A DNA stretch of 64,000 nucleotides from Maribacter sp. 4G9. GTDB taxonomy: Bacteria; Bacteroidota; Bacteroidia; Flavobacteriales; Flavobacteriaceae. The translations under genes were made by a program, and so were the position numbers. Each line of letters begins with the position of its first letter. The first letter of the stretch is position 1. Location: assembly GCF_002742265.1 (NCBI RefSeq), contig NZ_MDGL01000160.1:19219-83218 (forward strand), written 5' to 3'. This document shows positions 8,253 through 15,594 of this stretch, one piece after another. The notes beneath the pieces are model-generated. The model was given only the letters and a program-made list of their open reading frames with translations. It was not told the DNA's origin and ran no database searches.

Positions 8253-8636
8253 ATGAGCGATAAAATTAAATTTGAGATAGAATACGTTATACAATCTTCT
8301 CCCCAACTGTTGTATCAATATTTGGTGACTCCCTCAGGACTTTCCGAGTGGTTTGCCGATAATGTCAATTCCAGGGGTGAAAAATATATGTTCATTTGGG
8401 ACGGTGCCGAGGAAGAGGCCAAATTATTAAAAAGAAAATCCGATGAGTTTGTACGGTTTTCTTGGACTGAAAGCAATGATGATTCCTATTTTGAAATGAA
8501 GATTATTGTGGACGAAATAACTAAGGATGTTTCTCTGTTCATTACCGATTTTGCGGAGGAAGACGAAGTTGACGAGGCAAAAATGTTATGGGAAAATCAA
8601 ATATCCGATTTAAAGCAGGTACTTGGTTCAAAATAA
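8253..8636 (+). CDS. START-like/SRPBCC domain protein
   Basis: 127 residues, soluble. The pattern FEIEYVIQSSPQLLYQYLVTPSGLSEWFADNV at the N-terminus and the alternating strands that follow match the small START/AHSA1-like fold used to bind hydrophobic ligands or co-chaperone partners. The C-terminus is an amphipathic helix (WENQISDLKQVL) as in the fold. The family is widely conserved in Flavobacteriia beside the class IV aminotransferase gene that follows. No ligand is known. A terminator hairpin 27 bases after the stop separates it from the next gene. Confidence 0.85.
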   Translation: MSDKIKFEIEYVIQSSPQLLYQYLVTPSGLSEWFADNVNSRGEKYMFIWDGAEEEAKLLKRKSDEFVRFSWTESNDDSYFEMKIIVDEITKDVSLFITDFAEEDEVDEAKMLWENQISDLKQVLGSK

Positions 8637-8654
8637 AATTCCCTTGGTAAACCG

Positions 8655-8662
8655 TATCTTTG
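8655..8662 (+). promoter_or_regulatory. TAnnTTTG-type -7 box (TATCTTTG)
   Basis: TATCTTTG matches the -7 consensus exactly and lies 27 bases before the ATG of the aminotransferase. No TTG is found at the standard upstream distance. A start site a few bases downstream would fall inside the terminator hairpin at 8663. Confidence 0.5.
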
Positions 8663-8688
8663 GGCCTTTAATGTAAAGGCCTTTTTTT
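8663..8688 (+). terminator. Rho-independent terminator abutting the next start codon
   Basis: A perfect eight-base stem (GGCCTTTA/TAAAGGCC) with a three-base loop and seven T's. The T tract runs directly into the ATG at 8689. It would end the START-like gene's transcript while overlapping the likely leader of the aminotransferase gene. Confidence 0.8.
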
Positions 8689-9534
8689 ATGATAAATTTT
8701 AATGGTGAACTGTATAGGGATGACGATACTATTTTAAACCATGACAATCGTGGTTTTTTATACGGTGATGCACTTTTTGAGACTATTCGAGTTGTAAATG
8801 GCCATATTTATTTTCTTGAAGATCATTATTTGAGACTCATGTCCTCCATGCGGATTTTACGTATGGAAATCCCCATGAATTTTACGATGGAATTCTTTGA
8901 AGATGAAATCAAAAAAACCACGCGGGCAAACGAAAATGCCCAAGGTCATAGAATCCGCTTTTCCGTGTTTAGAAATAGTGGGGGGCTATATACTCCAAAA
9001 ACCAATGATACTTCCTATGTGGTGAGTGCCAAAAAACTAGAAACCCCGTTTTATGTTTTGGACGAATTACCTTATGAAGTGGAACTTTTTAAGGACTTCT
9101 TTGTGAATAAGGGCATGCTCGCCAATTTAAAAACGAACAATAAGGTCCTACATGTGGTTGCAGGAACATTTGCCAAGGAAAATGATTATGCGAATTGTTT
9201 GCTGTTGAACCTTGAAAAGTCTGTAGTGGAGGCCATTAACGGGAATTTATTCTTGGTTTCTGGGAATACCATTAAGACACCGCCCTTAAAAGATGGTTGT
9301 TTGGATGGCATTATTCGAAAAAAATTGATTTCTGCTTTAAAGGATGATGAACATCTAAAAGTGGTGGAAGAAAGTATTTCTCCTTTTGAACTTCAAAAGG
9401 CAGATGAAATTTTTATCACCAATACTATTAGCGGCATTATTCCAGTGACCAAATACCGCAAAAAGGAGTACAATTCTGATATTGCAAAAAAGCTTGTGGG
9501 AAGATTGAATGTCCTTGCTAGATTGACCGTTTAA
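8689..9534 (+). CDS. Class IV aminotransferase (PLP-dependent), aminodeoxychorismate lyase/branched-chain type
   Basis: 281 residues, a fold-type IV PLP enzyme. The N-terminal FNGEL...NHDNRGFLYGDALFETIRV is the family's signature, followed by the small domain, the Schiff-base lysine in LKTNNKVLHV (about Lys151), the Glu that contacts the pyridine ring in EAINGNLFLV, and TNTISGIIPV near the C-terminus as the phosphate-binding loop. Members include 4-amino-4-deoxychorismate lyase (PabC, folate synthesis), branched-chain aminotransferases and D-amino acid aminotransferases; the sequence does not decide, and no pab or ilv gene is adjacent. Monocistronic between the terminator at 8663 and a gene-free stretch downstream. 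Confidence 0.9.
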   Translation: MINFNGELYRDDDTILNHDNRGFLYGDALFETIRVVNGHIYFLEDHYLRLMSSMRILRMEIPMNFTMEFFEDEIKKTTRANENAQGHRIRFSVFRNSGGLYTPKTNDTSYVVSAKKLETPFYVLDELPYEVELFKDFFVNKGMLANLKTNNKVLHVVAGTFAKENDYANCLLLNLEKSVVEAINGNLFLVSGNTIKTPPLKDGCLDGIIRKKLISALKDDEHLKVVEESISPFELQKADEIFITNTISGIIPVTKYRKKEYNSDIAKKLVGRLNVLARLTV

Positions 9535-9634
9535 TCTGCAAAATCCAAAAAAAAATTACATCCCAACTTTTATTTAGATAACCGGCCATAGATATTAAAA
9601 TAGGGTAACCTTTACGTATTTAGTTATCAATACA

Positions 9635-9751
9635 ATGTCCAATTTAAGAACCTACCAATGTACTGATTCATTTACCCGATGCCTTCATTGTGCAAATTGC
9701 AAGGAAACCAAGCTATTTGTAAACATTACTGCTTCGTCACAGAAAAAGTAA
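9635..9751 (+). CDS. Possible 38-residue Cys-rich peptide
   Basis: ATG to TAA, 38 residues, starting MSNLRTYQC. Four cysteines are spaced C-x7-C-x2-C-x2-C (CTDSFTRCLHCANC), suggestive of a metal-binding knuckle, but no ribosome binding site or promoter is clear. It may be chance or a relic of a larger gene. Confidence 0.2.
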   Translation: MSNLRTYQCTDSFTRCLHCANCKETKLFVNITASSQKK

Positions 9752-9893
9752 CGGCGTAAGCTTTTGCTCATTTCTTAACCGGAACGGATATATTGAATAT
9801 CTTAATAGTTACAAAAGGGATACCTTTCACAGAACATCATTTAGATACTTTATACCTGTAATTTCGTATTTAATTATTGGGGTAGTTGAACTT

Positions 9894-9935
9894 TGCTAAC
9901 TGCTAACTGCTAACTGCTAACTGCTAACTGCTAAC
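9894..9935. repeat. Tandem heptamer repeat (TGCTAAC)x6
   Basis: Six exact head-to-tail copies of TGCTAAC followed by TGG, ending about ten bases before the YqgE stop codon. A related short form (TAACTGCTAAC) occurs at 39374-39384 in another intergenic stretch. Such arrays vary in copy number by slippage. Confidence 0.95.
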
Positions 9936-9944
9936 TGGAATCGC

Positions 9945-10505
9945 TCAATTAAGACTTGGGTTTTCGGGTGCATTGGACCATAGAAGATAATCCCCACCTA
10001 GTTCCAACATTTTTTCCTTCCAAAAAGCCCCGGACGATTTTTTGATGATTTGACTTTGGTATTCGTTTTTGACGACGATCCAAGACTTGGACAAAAGTTC
10101 TTTGTCCAACTGAAGGGACGACCATCCTGAATATCCAAGAAAAAACCTGATATCGTCTTCGGAAATGATATGATTATTTATAAGGTCGACGGTTTTATCA
10201 AAATCCCCGCCCCAGTATATACCATCGGATATTTCCACACTATTATCAATCAAATGCGGCACCTTGTGAATAAAATATAGATTATCCTGCTCTACGGGCC
10301 CACCATTATACACTTGAAATGGCATGGAGATTTCTGTTATAAGATCGCTAATTTGATATTCTAAAGGCTTGTTCAGAATAAATCCTACGGACCCCTCTTC
10401 ATTATGTTCTGCCAATAACACCACGGACCTATTAAATGAAACATCTCCGGTCAACGAAGGTTCTGCAATTAACAACTTACCTTTATTTGGCTTTAAATGG
10501 ACCAT
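9945..10505 (-). CDS. YqgE/AlgH family protein
   Basis: 186 residues, soluble. It shows the family pattern from the start: KPNKGKLLIAEPSL, then FNRSVVLLAEHNEEGSVGFILNKPLE, NGGPVEQDNLYFIH, GGDF and FLGYSGWSSLQLDKEL. Length agrees with the family. The molecular role of YqgE is not settled; in Pseudomonas the AlgH name comes from alginate regulation. Here it lies downstream of HU on the same strand, separated by a terminator, an order conserved in flavobacterial genomes. Starts at ATG 10505. Confidence 0.95.
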   Translation of the reverse strand: MVHLKPNKGKLLIAEPSLTGDVSFNRSVVLLAEHNEEGSVGFILNKPLEYQISDLITEISMPFQVYNGGPVEQDNLYFIHKVPHLIDNSVEISDGIYWGGDFDKTVDLINNHIISEDDIRFFLGYSGWSSLQLDKELLSKSWIVVKNEYQSQIIKKSSGAFWKEKMLELGGDYLLWSNAPENPSLN

Positions 10506-10565
10506 TTTTAGCTACCTGATATTATCTAAAATAATACAATTCCTGTTAATTAACCAAATGGGAAA

Positions 10566-10597
10566 TAAAAAAAGGCACTTAAAAAGTGCCTTTTAAT
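10566..10597 (-). terminator. Terminator after HU gene
   Basis: AAGGCACTT/AAGTGCCTT stem with a three-base A loop, flanked by T runs on both strands, so it can work in both directions. It lies 20 bases beyond the HU stop. Confidence 0.85.
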
Positions 10598-10616
10598 TAT
10601 GATAATCGTGCATTTT

Positions 10617-10889
10617 TTAGTTAACTGCATCGCTTAAGTCAGAACCTGCCTTAAACTTAACAACGTTTTTAGCTGCGATTTGGATAGTTTTACCTGTAGA
10701 TGGGTTTCTACCTTCTCTTGCATTTCTTTTAGATACGGACCAAGATCCGAAACCAACTAGAGAAACTCTATCGCCCTTTTTAAGAGCACCTTCAACATTT
10801 CCTAAGAAAGACTCCAATGACTTTTTAGCCGCTGCTTTAGTGATGCCCGCGTCTGCTGCCATTGCATCGATCAATTCTGTTTTGTTCAT
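10617..10889 (-). CDS. HU-family nucleoid protein
   Basis: 90 residues, the standard HU length. MNKTELIDAMAADAGITKAAAKKSLESFL forms the dimerisation helices, followed by the DNA-intercalating beta arm with GFGSWSVSKRNAREGRNPSTG (conserved Arg and Pro) and the C-terminal helix. HU dimers bend and compact DNA. It has its own promoter (10935-10964) and terminator, so it is monocistronic, as expected for an abundant protein. Confidence 0.97.
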   Translation of the reverse strand: MNKTELIDAMAADAGITKAAAKKSLESFLGNVEGALKKGDRVSLVGFGSWSVSKRNAREGRNPSTGKTIQIAAKNVVKFKAGSDLSDAVN

Positions 10890-10934
10890 AATGTGATTAA
10901 ATTAATTGTTGTTAAATAATTTTAAACCTTAGAA

Positions 10935-10964
10935 CAAATTTATATGGATTTATGACCAACACAA
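10935..10964 (-). promoter_or_regulatory. Promoter of the HU gene (TTG-N19-TAAATTTG)
   Basis: On the minus strand TTG at 10964-10962 and TAAATTTG at 10942-10935 are separated by 19 bases, the optimum for the Bacteroidota housekeeping sigma factor. The -7 box ends 46 bases before the HU ATG, leaving an AU-rich leader. Confidence 0.75.
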
Positions 10965-11066
10965 GTAAAACAGGCGCAAATCCCTTATTTTGTTGATAAC
11001 TCAGGAGGTTTGTTGATAAAGTAGGACATTTTTTACGTGCTCAGCTATCCCAATAGGGACGGGGCT

Positions 11067-12014
11067 TTAGCCAAGATGGGCATTTTTTGATAAATTAAGT
11101 CCGTTTAAGAGATCGACTACGTTCATTTTCCTTTTTCCTTGAAGTTGCACTTCCAATAGATGTAGGAAACCATTTTTAACGGCGACCTTTATTTCTTTTT
11201 TATCAAAAATCAAGGTGCCATTTTCCAAGGAATGCTTTGATGCTTCCTTGGATGTTCTATAAATCTTAATAATTGTCTCGTCACTCTCATTATAAAGTAT
11301 ACTCCATGCGGCGGGGTATGGACTCAACCCCCTGATCATATCATAAATTTTATTCAGGGGAAGGTTCCAGTCTATTTTACAAGTTTCCCTATGAATTTTA
11401 TGGGCCACTTTTAAATCGGCGGTGCTTTCTTGTACCGTGGTATCCAAATCACCCGCAATGATCCTACCCAAAGTTTCGAGAACGGCACGGGCACCCAGTA
11501 TCATTAATCTGTCATGTAGGGAACCCGCGTCCTCATCGGCAAGAATATCCATTTCTTTTTGAAGTATGATGGCACCTGTATCTATTTTTTCATCTATAAA
11601 AAAAGTGGTCACCCCTGTCTTTGTTTCCCCATTGATGATGGCCCAATTGATAGGAGCCGCACCCCTGTAATCTGGCAACAAGGACGCGTGTAGGTTAAAT
11701 GTCCCTAATTCTGGCATTTGCCAAACCGCCTTGGGCAGCATTCTAAAAGCAACCACTACCTGAAGGTTGGCATTCAATTCCTTTAGATCCTTTAAAAAGT
11801 CTTCGCTTTTTAGATTGGTGGGTTGTAAGATAGGAAGGCCATTTGCCATGGCATATTTTTTTACTGCGGATTCATTCAATTTTCTTCCGCGCCCAGAAGG
11901 TCTATCCGGGGCCGTTACCACGCCCACTATGGTATGATTGGCTTTAACGATGGCATCCAATATCCCCACGGCAAAATCCGGGGTCCCCATAAAAACAATT
12001 CTTAATTCTCGCAT
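11067..12014 (-). CDS. fmt: Methionyl-tRNA formyltransferase
   Basis: 315 residues. Transfers a formyl group from 10-formyl-tetrahydrofolate to initiator Met-tRNA. Seen: RIVFMGTPDFAV at the start, TAPDRPSGRGRKL, the catalytic loop FNLHASLLPDYRGAAPINWAI (Asn, His and later Asp of the formyltransferase triad), and the C-terminal OB-like domain (about 205-315). Its ATG lies 13 bases inside the 3' end of recQ, implying translational coupling. It ends the AAA ATPase-recQ-fmt run. Confidence 0.97.
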   Translation of the reverse strand: MRELRIVFMGTPDFAVGILDAIVKANHTIVGVVTAPDRPSGRGRKLNESAVKKYAMANGLPILQPTNLKSEDFLKDLKELNANLQVVVAFRMLPKAVWQMPELGTFNLHASLLPDYRGAAPINWAIINGETKTGVTTFFIDEKIDTGAIILQKEMDILADEDAGSLHDRLMILGARAVLETLGRIIAGDLDTTVQESTADLKVAHKIHRETCKIDWNLPLNKIYDMIRGLSPYPAAWSILYNESDETIIKIYRTSKEASKHSLENGTLIFDKKEIKVAVKNGFLHLLEVQLQGKRKMNVVDLLNGLNLSKNAHLG

Positions 12015-13909
12015 GCGATGATTTTATATTCATTTTTGGCGTTAATCATGATAATCCCGTCTTCCAGTAACTCTTGTAGAATCATCAACAAGGAATCTGG
12101 ATTGCATTTAAGCAAAGTTACTAATGATCTTGAGGAAGCTTCCTTGTTATTAAGCAAACCAATCGTTCTTTGTTTCAAATCCATTAATTCGTCCGTCCGA
12201 TCCTTTTTTTGTAAACACACATCGCAGATACCACACGGCAGTAAATCTTTCTCACCAAAATATTGCAATAATTGTTTGCTTCTACATACCTGATCTTTGT
12301 CTATATATTCCAGCATGGCCTCGACCTGGGCCTTTTTCAATTGGTTCTGTTCCTCTATGTTTTTTGCAAACCGGTTGATGGTCTGGTCATCTTCCCTTGG
12401 TACTAAAAAGGTTAGTTCAAGATCACTGTGTGATGCATGGTATTCAATTATTTCATCCTTATCAAGAATTTCAAGGTGCCCCAGCACTTTGTTTTCAGGA
12501 TAATTCAGTTTCTTGGCCAAAGTAAAGGTGTTGATGACCGTATGGTTTTCAAAAATTCCACCATAGGTCCTTAATATCAATTTTACACTATCGTCCAAAA
12601 AGCTATTCCTTTTCAAATATTCCAAAAGCGAATCCTTGGAGCATATAAATTGCACACTGGACATGCGATTGAAAGATTCTGATAGCGCGATGACAGAATT
12701 TCTATCGAGTATTTTTAGTGTATTGTACGTAATTAGGGTATTCAACTGATATACATCGCAGAACTCATTGAAATTTAGACGGAAAGCCTCATTGCTTCCC
12801 TCGCCATAGGCGATTTGAAAATAATTGCTCAGTTTCCTATAGATGAACTTTACCATGGCAACATCCGGTAACACACTAAGAAACTGCTTTCTTGCAAGTT
12901 CTTCATCCGTTTTATTGGTAAATAAAATGGCCTCTGCCATCTCACCGTTCCTTCCGGCCCTTCCGGCTTCCTGAAAATAATTCTCGATACAGTCCGGTAT
13001 CTGATAATGTACGACCAAGGAAACATCCGGTTTGTCAATACCCATTCCAAAGGCGTTGGTCGCTACCATGACCTTTATTTCATTCTGTAGCCAACTTTTC
13101 AATTTATCCCTTTTATCCTTTTCTGGAATCCCTCCATGGTAAAAGGTAGCCGAAATGCCGTTTTTCGTTAAATAGGTACTTAATTCCTCCGTCACCTTGC
13201 GTGACCGGGTATACACTATTCCACTACTTTTAAGTTGTTTGCAATAATGCCTTAATTGAAATCGCTTGTCTTCATGGGTGTCTACCTTAAAGGATATGTT
13301 TTTTCGTGAAAACGATTGCTTTTCAATTAAAGGGTTTATTAATTCCAATTGTTCAACTATATCCAATACGACTTTTTGGGTGGCCGTTGCCGTCAAGGCA
13401 ATCATGGGGACTTCGGGGTGGAGTTCCCTTAAAAGTTGGCATTTTAGGTACGCCGGACGAAAATCGTGTCCCCATTGCGAAATACAATGCGCCTCGTCCA
13501 CCACAAAAAAATTAACGTCCATCTGGCGGATCCGCTCTTGGATTATCTCTTGCTCCAAGCGTTCCGGGGACATATATAAAAACTTATAACCGCCATACAC
13601 GCAATTGTCAAGGATATCATTGACTTCTTCAAATTTCAGGCTCCCGGTCATTCCAATGGCCTTTATTCCAAGACTTTTTAATTGGGATACTTGGTTTTGA
13701 ATCAATGATATCAAAGGGGAAATAACAATGCAGATACCGTCAGTTGCCATGGCGGGCACTTGAAAACAGATGGACTTTCCTCCTCCGGTGGGCATTAACG
13801 CCAAAACGTCCCTACCGTTCAGGATTGTATCAATAATATACGCTTGAGGGCCCTTGAAATGAAGGTAGCCCCAATATTCCCTCAGTACTTTATGTGGTTC
13901 CAAGCTCAC
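12002..13909 (-). CDS. recQ: ATP-dependent DNA helicase RecQ
   Basis: 635 residues. Superfamily 2 helicase for recombination and fork repair. Motifs: MPTGGGKSICFQ (Walker A), VDEAHCISQWGHDFRP (DEAH plus the RecQ aromatic loop), ALTATAT, TNAFGMGIDKPDVSLVVHY and QEAGRAGRNG (motif VI). A zinc-binding site follows near 540-560 (VCRSKQL...CGICDVC). The HRDC domain common in E. coli RecQ is not evident; the C-terminus is short. Start is GTG at 13909, directly after the stop of the AAA ATPase gene; a TTG three codons in is an alternative. Overlaps fmt by 13 bases. Confidence 0.95.
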   Translation of the reverse strand: MSLEPHKVLREYWGYLHFKGPQAYIIDTILNGRDVLALMPTGGGKSICFQVPAMATDGICIVISPLISLIQNQVSQLKSLGIKAIGMTGSLKFEEVNDILDNCVYGGYKFLYMSPERLEQEIIQERIRQMDVNFFVVDEAHCISQWGHDFRPAYLKCQLLRELHPEVPMIALTATATQKVVLDIVEQLELINPLIEKQSFSRKNISFKVDTHEDKRFQLRHYCKQLKSSGIVYTRSRKVTEELSTYLTKNGISATFYHGGIPEKDKRDKLKSWLQNEIKVMVATNAFGMGIDKPDVSLVVHYQIPDCIENYFQEAGRAGRNGEMAEAILFTNKTDEELARKQFLSVLPDVAMVKFIYRKLSNYFQIAYGEGSNEAFRLNFNEFCDVYQLNTLITYNTLKILDRNSVIALSESFNRMSSVQFICSKDSLLEYLKRNSFLDDSVKLILRTYGGIFENHTVINTFTLAKKLNYPENKVLGHLEILDKDEIIEYHASHSDLELTFLVPREDDQTINRFAKNIEEQNQLKKAQVEAMLEYIDKDQVCRSKQLLQYFGEKDLLPCGICDVCLQKKDRTDELMDLKQRTIGLLNNKEASSRSLVTLLKCNPDSLLMILQELLEDGIIMINAKNEYKIIACEN

Positions 13910-14470
13910 TTATCCCTTTGTCCGTTTTAATATAAAATTCAATCGTTCCGATATGCTTCCAAAAGGTACTTCTAGAATATCATATTCCAAGGAGCGGTAA
14001 GTCTCCTCAAGATGGATATGTAAGTCTACGGCTTGGGGGTAGCTCTCCAACCGTTCATTGTCCTGTACATAGATTTCCTCCCATGGGGGTAGGATGAACA
14101 CTTGGTCATACTTATTGTTTTTGCAAGTATCCTTAAACGCTTCGTCATAGGCCTGTCCAAAATAATCCATATAGGCTAGGACATCCGGCATTCCCCTATC
14201 ATAGAAAAGTAGTTCTTTTTCTACGGTTTCGGCTTCTTTAAAATGTTTCAATCTACCTTGTAAAAGAGTTTGGTTGAAGGACAATGAATCGTCTACAAAA
14301 TCAATAGGATTGCTAAGGATTACATTTGGATCTTGATATTTTTTTGCCTCAAGGGTCATGGTTCGAATAATTTCATGGAAACAATGGTATCCTGAATTTT
14401 CCAAAGATTTAATTACCGAAGTTTTTCCAGTGCCAGGGGCGCCTGTTATAACAATTCTTTTGAAGTCCAA
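13910..14470 (-). CDS. AAA_28-type P-loop ATPase/kinase-like protein
   Basis: 186 residues. N-terminal RIVITGAPGTGKTSVIKSLENSGY is a clear Walker A motif; the fold continues as in small predicted ATPases of the AAA_28 family (HEIIRTMTLEAK, then LLFYDRGMPDVLAYMDYFG, where DRG-PD is a Walker-B-like segment). These proteins look like nucleoside or metabolite kinases but the substrate is unknown. It starts the operon leading into recQ and fmt with no intergenic gap. ATG at 14470. Confidence 0.85.
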   Translation of the reverse strand: MDFKRIVITGAPGTGKTSVIKSLENSGYHCFHEIIRTMTLEAKKYQDPNVILSNPIDFVDDSLSFNQTLLQGRLKHFKEAETVEKELLFYDRGMPDVLAYMDYFGQAYDEAFKDTCKNNKYDQVFILPPWEEIYVQDNERLESYPQAVDLHIHLEETYRSLEYDILEVPFGSISERLNFILKRTKG

Positions 14471-14535
14471 AAAAAATAGATTTATCCTGTAAAAATACGG
14501 AAACGGTAGGTATTAAAAAACTAGGCATTTCCCCG

Positions 14536-14543
14536 TATCTTTG
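14536..14543 (+). promoter_or_regulatory. TAnnTTTG-type -7 box (TATCTTTG) before DUF493 gene
   Basis: An exact -7 consensus 15 bases upstream of the ATG at 14559, in the 88-base divergent gap. No TTG is found 19-21 bases upstream. Candidate promoter of the DUF493-DUF4290-murA run. Confidence 0.5.
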
Positions 14544-14558
14544 TAAAAAAATGAAGTA

Positions 14559-14846
14559 ATGGCGGAAAAGAATTCTGATGCGTTTTACAATAAATTAAAA
14601 GAGCAGTTAACGGCCACAAGTTCATGGCCTTCCAATTACCTATATAAGTTCATTGTGTTGTCAGACCAAGAAAAAATTAAGGCAATCCACAATATATTCG
14701 ATAATATGGGGGCGGTAATCGAATCCAAGAAGTCCAAAAAAGGAAAATATACCAGTGTATCGATTACGGTTAACTTAAAGGACCCAGATGAAGTCATAGC
14801 CAAATACAAGGAAGTAGGGGCCATAGAGGGTGTAATCTCGTTGTAA
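14559..14846 (+). CDS. DUF493 (YbeD-like) protein
   Basis: 95 residues, soluble. The pattern FYNKLKEQLTATSSWPSNYLYKFIV, then KKSKKGKYTSVSITVNLKDPDEVIAKYKEV and IEGVISL, matches the small alpha-beta DUF493/YbeD fold, which resembles ACT-type regulatory domains. Role unknown; in E. coli the homologue neighbours lipoate genes, but here it leads into DUF4290 and murA. ATG at 14559. Confidence 0.92.
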   Translation: MAEKNSDAFYNKLKEQLTATSSWPSNYLYKFIVLSDQEKIKAIHNIFDNMGAVIESKKSKKGKYTSVSITVNLKDPDEVIAKYKEVGAIEGVISL

Positions 14847-14928
14847 AATAGTATTTCACCAATAATTTTATTAATTTGCAGGCGTTAAGAGAATACTTCT
14901 TCAGACTATTAAAGATAATTTTCCCAAT

Positions 14929-15579
14929 TTGGATTTAGTAAATAACCTCGAATACAATACAGAGCGTCCCCAATTGATTATTCCTGAATATGGAAGGCAT
15001 TTTCAAAAAATGGTGGATTATGCCGTAAGTATTGAAGATACGGCCGAGCGTAATCGCGTGGCGAACTCCATTATCAGTGTTATGGGCAACTTACAGCCCC
15101 ATTTGCGCGACGTACCGGACTTCCAACATAAACTGTGGGACCAGCTATTTATCATGTCCGATTTTAAACTGGATGTGGAATCACCTTTTCCCATTACGTC
15201 AAAGGAAATGTTACAGAAGCGTCCTGAACCTTTGGACTATCCACAAAACTTTCCCAAATACCGATTCTATGGGAACAACATCAAACGTATGATCGATGTT
15301 GCCGTTCAGTGGGAAAAAGGGGATAAGCGTTCCGGATTGGAATATGCCATCGCCAATCATATGAAAAAGTGCTACCTCAACTGGAACAAGGAAGTTGTGG
15401 ACGATACCGCCATTTTCAACCATTTGTATGAGCTTAGCAATGGCGAGATAGATCTTGCCGCAAAAGGCGAAAACCTTACGGACAGTGGGCAATTCCTTAA
15501 GAACAAGGTAGCCAAAACTCCTAGGTCAAACGCTGGTAAAAAGAATAGAACTAATAATCGCGGTAAAAAACGCTACTAA
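14929..15579 (+). CDS. DUF4290 family protein
   Basis: 216 residues, soluble and helical, ending in a strongly basic tail (GKKNRTNNRGKKRY) that could bind nucleic acid. The start LEYNTERPQLIIPEYGRHFQKMVDYA is the family signature known only from Bacteroidota. No function is known. The start is a TTG at 14929: no ATG or GTG lies in frame between it and the upstream stop at 14872, and the family begins only a few residues before NLEYNT. It ends 15 bases before murA, so the two are probably co-transcribed. Confidence 0.92.
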   Translation: MDLVNNLEYNTERPQLIIPEYGRHFQKMVDYAVSIEDTAERNRVANSIISVMGNLQPHLRDVPDFQHKLWDQLFIMSDFKLDVESPFPITSKEMLQKRPEPLDYPQNFPKYRFYGNNIKRMIDVAVQWEKGDKRSGLEYAIANHMKKCYLNWNKEVVDDTAIFNHLYELSNGEIDLAAKGENLTDSGQFLKNKVAKTPRSNAGKKNRTNNRGKKRY

Positions 15580-15594
15580 ACTTCCATTTACAAG

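Larger units (their letters stand above)
9535..9944. other. 410-base stretch without a firm gene
   Basis: Between the aminotransferase and YqgE. It holds a short Cys-rich reading frame (9635-9751) and a heptamer tandem repeat (9894-9935); nothing else is recognisable. No terminator hairpin with a T run is clear after the aminotransferase. Confidence 0.6.

Noticed and set aside
9894..9935. Short array considered as CRISPR
   Set aside because: Period of seven bases with no spacers and no cas genes; a simple tandem repeat.
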